NCBI GenBank assembly: GCA_947054185.1
Contig: CAMRVW010000116.1
Coordinates: 1 to 6,190 of the forward strand
Direction of reading: 5' to 3'
Length of the DNA: 6,190 bases
Origin: an uncultured Rikenellaceae bacterium
Lineage (GTDB): Bacteria > Bacteroidota > Bacteroidia > Bacteroidales > Rikenellaceae
Part shown: one piece after another, positions 1-3,256 of the stretch
Layout of the letters: each line of letters begins with the position of its first letter
How positions within the stretch are numbered: position 1 is the first letter of the stretch
The notes under the pieces: generated by a model
Told to the model about the DNA's origin: nothing
What the model saw: the letters and a program-made list of their open reading frames with translations, nothing else
Database searches by the model: none
Translations under genes and position numbers: made by a program

Positions 1-27
1 GATTAGGCTGGTGGCGAGGTCTTGGAA

Positions 28-227
28 TGCTCTGCGGTGTGCGGCCCTCCGTGGGCGGAATTCCCTGCCCACCGCGAGGTGCGGGCCGCTCGGGACTCGT
101 GGCCTCGCTCCGTTCACAAGGAATGGCTTATGGCGTCACTTCGTTATGCCATTCACAAGGAATTTGTGTGCGGTTTCGGTTCCCTCAGACCGCGGTGTGG
201 GCCGACCGCCGGTCGGCCGCATCGGGG
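28..227. repeat. Structured GC-rich repeat, copy A
   Basis: This is the fullest copy of a unit seen four times in the first kilobase. In order it has a leading 'tgctctgcgg', a GC-rich hairpin where CCTC and GAGG pair around 46-79, the segment 'gggccgctcggga', the box 'ttcacaaggaa', and a hairpin at 130-152 (ATGGC with GCCAT, apex CTTCG). It continues with a 'gtgtgcggttt' box, 'cagaccgcggt', and a palindrome at 200-218 with arms GGCCGACC and GGTCGGCC around GCC. The box 'ttcacaaggaat' occurs twice, on either side of the CTTCG hairpin. The strand of action is unknown. The family is not one I can name. Confidence 0.65.
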
Positions 228-400
228 AGGAGGTCGAGGCGTGATGATGTCGCGCGTGGTGAGTGAGAGAGACTGGCGGCACCTTGGATTGGCCGGGACG
301 TGCCTTTGGCGTGGATGAGCTTCGGGCCGAGCCTGGGAGGCAAGGCGGGGAGGTGATGGACGGTGTGAGAGGGCTTAATTCACCTCACTATAATTACCAA

Positions 401-586
401 ACGGGGTTACGGGCCTCCGCGGGGGGATTTTCTGCCCACCGCGAGGTGCGGCCCGTTGCGGCCTCGTGCCTCGGCCGCCCTGCCGGAACAAAACTGCCGA
501 AACTAAAAGATTGCAGATATATAAAATGTGGCTGTTTTGTTTCACTCTCCACAAGGGTGGGCCGACCTGCGGTCGGCCTCATGGGG
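401..586. repeat. Structured GC-rich repeat, copy B (central part replaced)
   Basis: The left part (about 410-478) matches copy A closely, sharing 'tgcccaccgcgaggtgcgg'. The right part has 'gtttcactc' and then the palindrome GGCCGACC-TGC-GGTCGGCC at 560-578. The centre differs: the CTTCG hairpin is missing and an AT-rich segment (about 485-535) takes its place. That segment starts with a stretch whose reverse complement, GGCAGTTTTGTTCCGGCA (481-498), resembles the iterons found at 1308-1391 and 6048-6159. The loop of the palindrome differs from copy A (TGC for GCC) while both arms are unchanged. Confidence 0.55.
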
Positions 587-630
587 CGCGGATTCGAGAT
601 CGAGGGGGTGGGGAATGTGATTTTGGCATG

Positions 631-765
631 ACGGAGGCTTCGGGCCGCTCGGTACTTGTCCCTCGGCCCGCTCACAAGGAACAGGCTTACGGCATACTTC
701 GTAATGCCGAGTATAAGAAATGTGTGCGGTTTTCGTTTCACTCAGACCGCGGTCGGCCGCATGGG
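631..765. repeat. Structured GC-rich repeat, copy C
   Basis: This copy begins at 'acggaggcttcgggccgctcgg', lacks the first hairpin of copy A, and keeps 'ctcacaaggaa'. It then has the hairpin at 690-709 (CGGCA-TAC-TTC-GTA-a-TGCCG), the box 'tataagaaatgtgtgcgg', 'gtttcactcagaccgcgg' and 'tcggccgcatggg'. The sequence GACCGCGGTC at 745-754 is a perfect 10-bp palindrome; the left arm of the larger GGCCGACC palindrome is absent. The stem of the CTTCG hairpin differs in sequence from copy A but still pairs. Confidence 0.6.
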
Positions 766-867
766 ATAATGAGATTTTTGCATGACAGAGAGCGGGACGG
801 AGCCTGCGGAGAGCAAAGCGGGAAATAGATTTGCGGCTATTCCGTGCTTTAGTCACTGAACTATATA

Positions 868-1025
868 TTGCTCTGCGGGATGCGGCCCTCCGTGGGGCGG
901 AGGCTTCGGGCCGCTCGGGCTTGCGTTCCTCAGCCCAGGATAAGGAATTTGTATTTACTTCACACTTCGTGTGACGAGTATAAGAAAGTGTGGCGATTTC
1001 GTTTCACTTTAGACCGCGGTGTCGG
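868..1025. repeat. Structured GC-rich repeat, copy D
   Basis: It opens with 'ttgctctgcggga' and 'tgcggccctccgtgggg', as copy A does, and then joins directly to 'cggaggcttcgggccgctcggg', the start of copy C. The copies are therefore overlapping subsets of one longer unit. The hairpin at 960-974 is TCACAC-TTC-GTGTGA, again with the CTTCG apex but an unrelated stem sequence. It ends with 'tataagaaagtgtgg', 'gtttcactttagaccgcgg' and a short remnant. The downstream palindrome is lost. Confidence 0.6.
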
Positions 1026-1035
1026 AACTAACAGG

Positions 1036-1080
1036 GGGAATGTTGGCGGGAATGTCCGTTTATATTTTGCCGCACTGCCC
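1036..1080 (+). repeat. Decayed iteron stretch
   Basis: The stretch 'gtttatattttgccgcactg' and the two bases after it (1058-1079) match the unit 'gttatattgcgggcactgcc' of the right-hand iteron array (6140-6159), with small indels. The preceding 'ggcgggaatgtcc' (1045-1057) looks like another damaged unit. The orientation is that of the right-hand array and opposite to the array at 1308-1391. The call rests on one good unit and one poor one. Confidence 0.4.
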
Positions 1081-1179
1081 CACTTTTGTTTGCTGCATTG
1101 TTTTCGCATCCTTTTTCGCGAGCGGCATGGCCCGTGTTTTGACATACTTTAGGCACAAAACCCAGGGCCGAAAACAGAT

Positions 1180-1224
1180 ATGCCATAAATGTGTAAGACG
1201 CATGTCGAAACACATTTATGGCAT
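1180..1224. repeat. Long perfect inverted repeat (15-bp arms)
   Basis: The arms are ATGCCATAAATGTGT at 1180-1194 and ACACATTTATGGCAT at 1210-1224, exactly complementary. The 15-base spacer contains a second small stem, GAC-GCAT-GTC (1197-1206), so a transcript would form a stacked hairpin with a short AA/GAA internal loop. No clean T-run follows on either strand, so a standard intrinsic terminator is not obvious. It lies just beyond the ispE terminator. It could act as a backup bidirectional terminator, an operator or an inserted palindromic element; the sequence does not decide. Confidence 0.7.
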
Positions 1225-1248
1225 TATCCTCTTAGTCTTTGCTCTCAA

Positions 1249-1275
1249 AAATATCAAAAGGGGGTCCGAGACCCC
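1249..1275 (-). terminator. Probable intrinsic terminator of ispE
   Basis: Read on the minus strand, downstream of ispE, GGGGTC-TCG-GACCCC (1275 to 1261) forms a six-pair GC-rich stem with a three-base loop. It is followed by CTTTTGATATTTTT, a broken T-run. The stem adjoins the 37-bp repeat head (1277-1313), which can itself fold (CCTCC 1285-1289 with GGAGG 1305-1309, and CCGG with CCGG). The transcript would therefore carry two consecutive strong hairpins about 125 bases after the ispE stop codon. Confidence 0.6.
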
Positions 1276-1276
1276 T

Positions 1277-1313
1277 CCGTGACCCCTCCCCCGGAAGGGC
1301 CGCCGGAGGCAGT
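1277..1313 (-). repeat. 37-bp repeat head, left copy
   Basis: Positions 1277-1313 are identical, base for base, to the reverse complement of 6154-6190. The sequence is very GC-rich (it includes 'ccggaagggccgccgg') and can form an imperfect hairpin. The match stops exactly where the iterons begin to differ on one side, and at the window edge on the other side, so the true shared length may be greater and may include the GGGGTC terminator hairpin. The strand given is arbitrary. Confidence 0.85.
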
Positions 1314-1391
1314 TCCAGCAAAATAAACGGCAGTTCCCGCAAAATAAATGACAGTTCACGCAAACCGATACGGCAGTGCCGCAAACAACCC
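1308..1391 (+). repeat. Tandem iterons, left array (four units)
   Basis: Four units of 20-22 bp begin at 1308, 1329, 1350 and 1372. The shared core is GGCAGTTCCCGCAAA, followed by a variable AT-rich tail ending in 'taaac', 'taaat' or 'gatac'. The first two units are nearly identical and the last two have drifted. The first unit overlaps the end of the 37-bp head, and the last stops 7 bp before the ispE stop codon, so the array fills the 3' flank of that gene. Confidence 0.75.
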
Positions 1392-1398
1392 GCTGAGC

Positions 1399-2223
1399 TT
1401 ATAGCACCGTATGATGGGTGAAGTACTCGTCAGGGAAGATGTTGTCGGGCATGGGGGTGTGGCTGATGGCGAATATGGCGCTGCCGGAGCCCGACATGGA
1501 GGCGTAAATGGCGCCATGGTCATAGAGAGTGCTTTTGATGTCGGCCAGTATGGGCAGACGAGCGAAGACAGGCTCTTCAAAGTCGTTGACGAGACTTTCG
1601 CGCCATGTGTCGACGGGCGCATGAAGAACTTCGGCAAGGGGACGGGCAGGCTGACGTGGCACGATACCGGCATAGGCCTGAGCGGTGGAGACACCGCAGG
1701 GGGGCTTGACGATGACAAGACAGAGCCCGCGCAGGGTGTCGGCAAGCCATGGGGCGGGTGACATGATCTCGCCGCGACCTGTGCATATCATGGGTGAGGT
1801 GTGGGCGAAGAAGGGAGTGTCACTGCCTATGGTGGCACCTATCGAGGCCATGGCGTCGGGGCTGAGACCGAGAGCATAGTGGTCGGAGAGGGCGCGAATG
1901 ACGGTCATGACATCGGAGGATCCGCCACCGAGACCTGCTCCGTAAGGCACGTTTTTGTGCAGGTGTATGAGGGCGCCGCCTATGTCGTGTGCTGCCCTGA
2001 CGGCATGATAGGCCTTAAGGGCGAGGTTGTCCTCGGGGGGGCAGTCGACAGCGATGCCTCCGGAGGAGAACTCGACGGTGCCGGAGGGACGGCCAAGCAG
2101 CTCGATAACGTCGCACAGGGTCGGGACAACGAACATCGCCGTCTCGATGTCATGATAGTTATCGGGACGGCGACGAAGTATGTTCAGACCGAGATTTATC
2201 TTGCACGGAGCGGTGTAAATCAT
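1399..2223 (-). CDS. ispE: 4-diphosphocytidyl-2-C-methyl-D-erythritol kinase
   Basis: This 274-residue protein is a GHMP-family kinase. It phosphorylates the 2-hydroxyl of CDP-methylerythritol with ATP, the fourth step of the cytoplasmic MEP route to IPP and DMAPP. The N-terminus 'APCKINLGLNIL' carries the catalytic lysine K8, and 'RRRPDNYHDIETAM' is the substrate-binding stretch. The glycine-rich ATP loop PYGAGLGGGSSD spans residues 93-104, the catalytic aspartate is D135 in GSDTPFF, and the third GHMP motif MSGSGSAIF spans 243-251. The length is normal for the family and the protein looks intact. V105-M106 follow the ATP loop where alanines are usual, a mild deviation. The ATG lies 24 bp after the META-lipoprotein stop, which suggests co-transcription. 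No Shine-Dalgarno sequence is seen, as expected in Bacteroidetes. Confidence 0.95.
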   Translation of the reverse strand: MIYTAPCKINLGLNILRRRPDNYHDIETAMFVVPTLCDVIELLGRPSGTVEFSSGGIAVDCPPEDNLALKAYHAVRAAHDIGGALIHLHKNVPYGAGLGGGSSDVMTVIRALSDHYALGLSPDAMASIGATIGSDTPFFAHTSPMICTGRGEIMSPAPWLADTLRGLCLVIVKPPCGVSTAQAYAGIVPRQPARPLAEVLHAPVDTWRESLVNDFEEPVFARLPILADIKSTLYDHGAIYASMSGSGSAIFAISHTPMPDNIFPDEYFTHHTVL

Positions 2224-2247
2224 AGTCTTACATTATTTGTGGAGACA

Positions 2248-2706
2248 CTATTTTTCCACATTGATAAGGGGTATGGCCTCGAAGATGGCAACCACTTCAC
2301 CGTTATTCTGCAACATGAGGTTGTCGCCGTCGAGGGTGTATGAATCGACCTTGCCGAGGGCGCTCATGAACTTGTCCTCACCCGCCTGGTTAGGGCACAT
2401 CATGCGAGTGGAACCCATGTGTGAAAAGCTGAGGCGACGGGTGGGCTCTTCCTTATAGCTGCCGAAGTAACTGTTGCAGTCGCCACGACCGAAAACACGA
2501 CCCTCCTGACCATCAAAGGTGATGGTGTATGAGTTGTCTTCAGATGCGGTCAGTTTTTCGCCGCCGCCAAGCTCGACGAGCTTCCATGAGTCGCTTGTGA
2601 GAGTGTGGCTGATGCTTTTGCCGCCACGGCAGCCGCAGCATGAACTAACCAGAAGAAGGAGCGATGCCGCACCTGTCATGATGATCGATTTTTTCATAAC
2701 ATTCAT
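2248..2706 (-). CDS. META-domain (HslJ-like, DUF306) lipoprotein
   Basis: This 152-residue protein has a lipoprotein signal: MKKS, a hydrophobic stretch (about residues 8-20) and a lipobox VSSC with the lipidated cysteine probably at C23. It should be exported and anchored in the envelope. The mature part is a single META domain, with 'WKLVEL' (41-46), 'YTITFDGQEGRVFGRGDCNSY' split here as YTITFDG (60-66) and GRGDCNSYFGSY (73-84), then STRMMCP (99-105) and a C-terminal pair of strands 'YTLDGDNLML' and 'GEVVAIFEA'. C77 and C104 sit in the two conserved motifs of the family. Relatives of HslJ are linked to novobiocin resistance or heat shock in E. coli, but no biochemical role is secure, so no symbol is given. 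M4 (2695-2697) is a possible alternative start and gives a more typical signal peptide. Confidence 0.85.
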   Translation of the reverse strand: MNVMKKSIIMTGAASLLLLVSSCCGCRGGKSISHTLTSDSWKLVELGGGEKLTASEDNSYTITFDGQEGRVFGRGDCNSYFGSYKEEPTRRLSFSHMGSTRMMCPNQAGEDKFMSALGKVDSYTLDGDNLMLQNNGEVVAIFEAIPLINVEK

Positions 2707-2721
2707 TTTGTTTTGAACTAT

Positions 2722-2805
2722 TTACATTTTTACCATATACACAGGCACGACCTGCTGCTCCGTTGCCGGATCACTCAGAGCCGATGCCTCTGTTTTTGGC
2801 CGCAC
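2722..2805 (-). pseudogene. Possible 3' remnant of a lost gene, or chance leader frame
   Basis: Outside the repeat array the minus strand is open for 27 codons, ending '...PATEQQVVPVYMVKM' and a TAA at 2722-2724, 15 bp before the META-lipoprotein ATG. Codon choice (GAG CAG CAG GTC GTG CCT GTG TAT) looks like that of the neighbouring genes. The frame enters the repeat array at 2806 and continues into it, with no sensible start outside it except GTG at 2803-2805, which overlaps the proposed promoter. It may be the tail of a gene broken by the array, an untranslated leader, or chance. I do not recognise the peptide. Confidence 0.2.
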
Positions 2806-2836
2806 AAAGATACGAATAAGCCGAGAGACAAGCAAA
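2805..2836 (-). promoter_or_regulatory. Candidate Bacteroidetes promoter for the META-ispE unit
   Basis: On the minus strand TTTG (2836-2833) lies 20 bases before TATCTTTG (2812-2805), which matches the Bacteroidetes -7 consensus TAnnTTTG with a -33 TTTG. Transcription would start near 2800, giving a leader of about 90 bases before the META-lipoprotein. Both boxes belong to the first unit of the tandem array, except that the final G of the -7 box comes from the base beside the unit. Confidence 0.45.
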
Positions 2837-3179
2837 TAAAATTTGCTTGACCGAGGCGAAGTATCTAAGGCGACAGCCAAAGATACGAATAAGCGAGAGT
2901 AAAAGCAAATCATTTTGATTTTACCGAGCAGGAGTATCTTAAAACCGACAGGTTAAAGATACGAATAAGCGAGAGTAAAAGCAATTCATTTTGATTTTAC
3001 CGAGCGGGAGTATCTTAAAACCGACAGGTTAAAGATACGAATAAGCGAGAGTAAAAGCAAATCATTTTGATTTTACCGAGCGGGAGTATCTTAAAACCGA
3101 CAGGTTAAAGATACGAATAAGCCGAGACAAGCAAATTTTATTTGGTTGTCCGAGGCGGAGTATCTAAGACCGCCAGGTC
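2806..3179. repeat. Tandem array of five 73-76-bp structured repeats
   Basis: Units start with AAAGATACGAATAAG at 2806, 2879, 2955, 3031 and 3107. The three inner units are 76 bp and differ from one another at only one or two bases; the two outer units are 73 bp and have a different central stem. Each unit is a large imperfect palindrome: AAGATAC pairs with the GTATCTT or GTATCT end, and an inner stem forms from GTAAAA with TTTTAC (inner units) or CAAGCAAAT with ATTTGCTTG (unit 1). A short hairpin with a GACA or GCCA loop follows. After the last unit, 'acgatacgga' (3181-3190) looks like a further broken start. The array separates mutS from META-ispE. Confidence 0.85.
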
Positions 3180-3256
3180 AACGATACGGATGATTCGGAT
3201 ATGTTATGCTGTCGGGCCATGTTTTTTAAGGCCTGTTATAACGAACAGATCGGGTG
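3180..3256. other. mutS 3' flank, no clear terminator
   Basis: Past the mutS stop the minus strand offers only weak hairpins, CTGTT with AACAG and GGCC with GGCC around 'ttaaaaaacat', and no T-run follows them. Termination may be Rho-dependent, or the hairpins of the repeat array may stop or process the transcript. Nothing here looks like a gene. Confidence 0.4.

Larger units (their letters stand above)
1..1276. other. Gene-free, repeat-rich intergenic region
   Basis: I find no credible gene here. The open frames on both strands are short, overlap each other, begin inside repeats and encode arginine- and proline-rich peptides that recur from one repeat copy to the next, which is what translated repeat DNA gives. 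The region holds four diverged copies of a GC-rich structured repeat (28-227, 401-586, 631-765, 868-1025), a decayed iteron stretch (1036-1080), a long hairpin (1180-1224) and the probable ispE terminator (1249-1275). The stretches 228-400 and 766-867 show only fragments that resemble the repeat edges, such as 'gcttcgggccg' near 320. A gene running in from the left edge cannot be excluded for the first few dozen bases, but nothing supports one. Confidence 0.75.

Noticed and set aside
263..828. Overlapping frames with recurring 'FRFTLDRG' or 'GRPHG' type peptides
   Set aside because: The same peptide pieces recur because the DNA repeat recurs, in different frames and with indels between copies; they are translated repeats, not genes.
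1019..1282. 87-codon plus-strand frame with two hydrophobic stretches
   Set aside because: It starts inside repeat copy D and runs through the iteron relic, the perfect hairpin and the ispE terminator stem. The hydrophobicity comes from AT-rich intergenic DNA.
1801..2343. 180-codon plus-strand frame across ispE and into the META gene
   Set aside because: It spans the opposite strand of two real genes and their gap, and shows no domain.
2776..2797. CAGAG-CCGATGC-CTCTG hairpin followed by TTTTT on the plus strand
   Set aside because: It has the look of a small terminator, but no plus-strand gene precedes it and the stem is only five pairs.
2806..3179. CRISPR array
   Set aside because: Units are contiguous, 73-76 bp, with no unique spacers between short repeats and no cas gene nearby.
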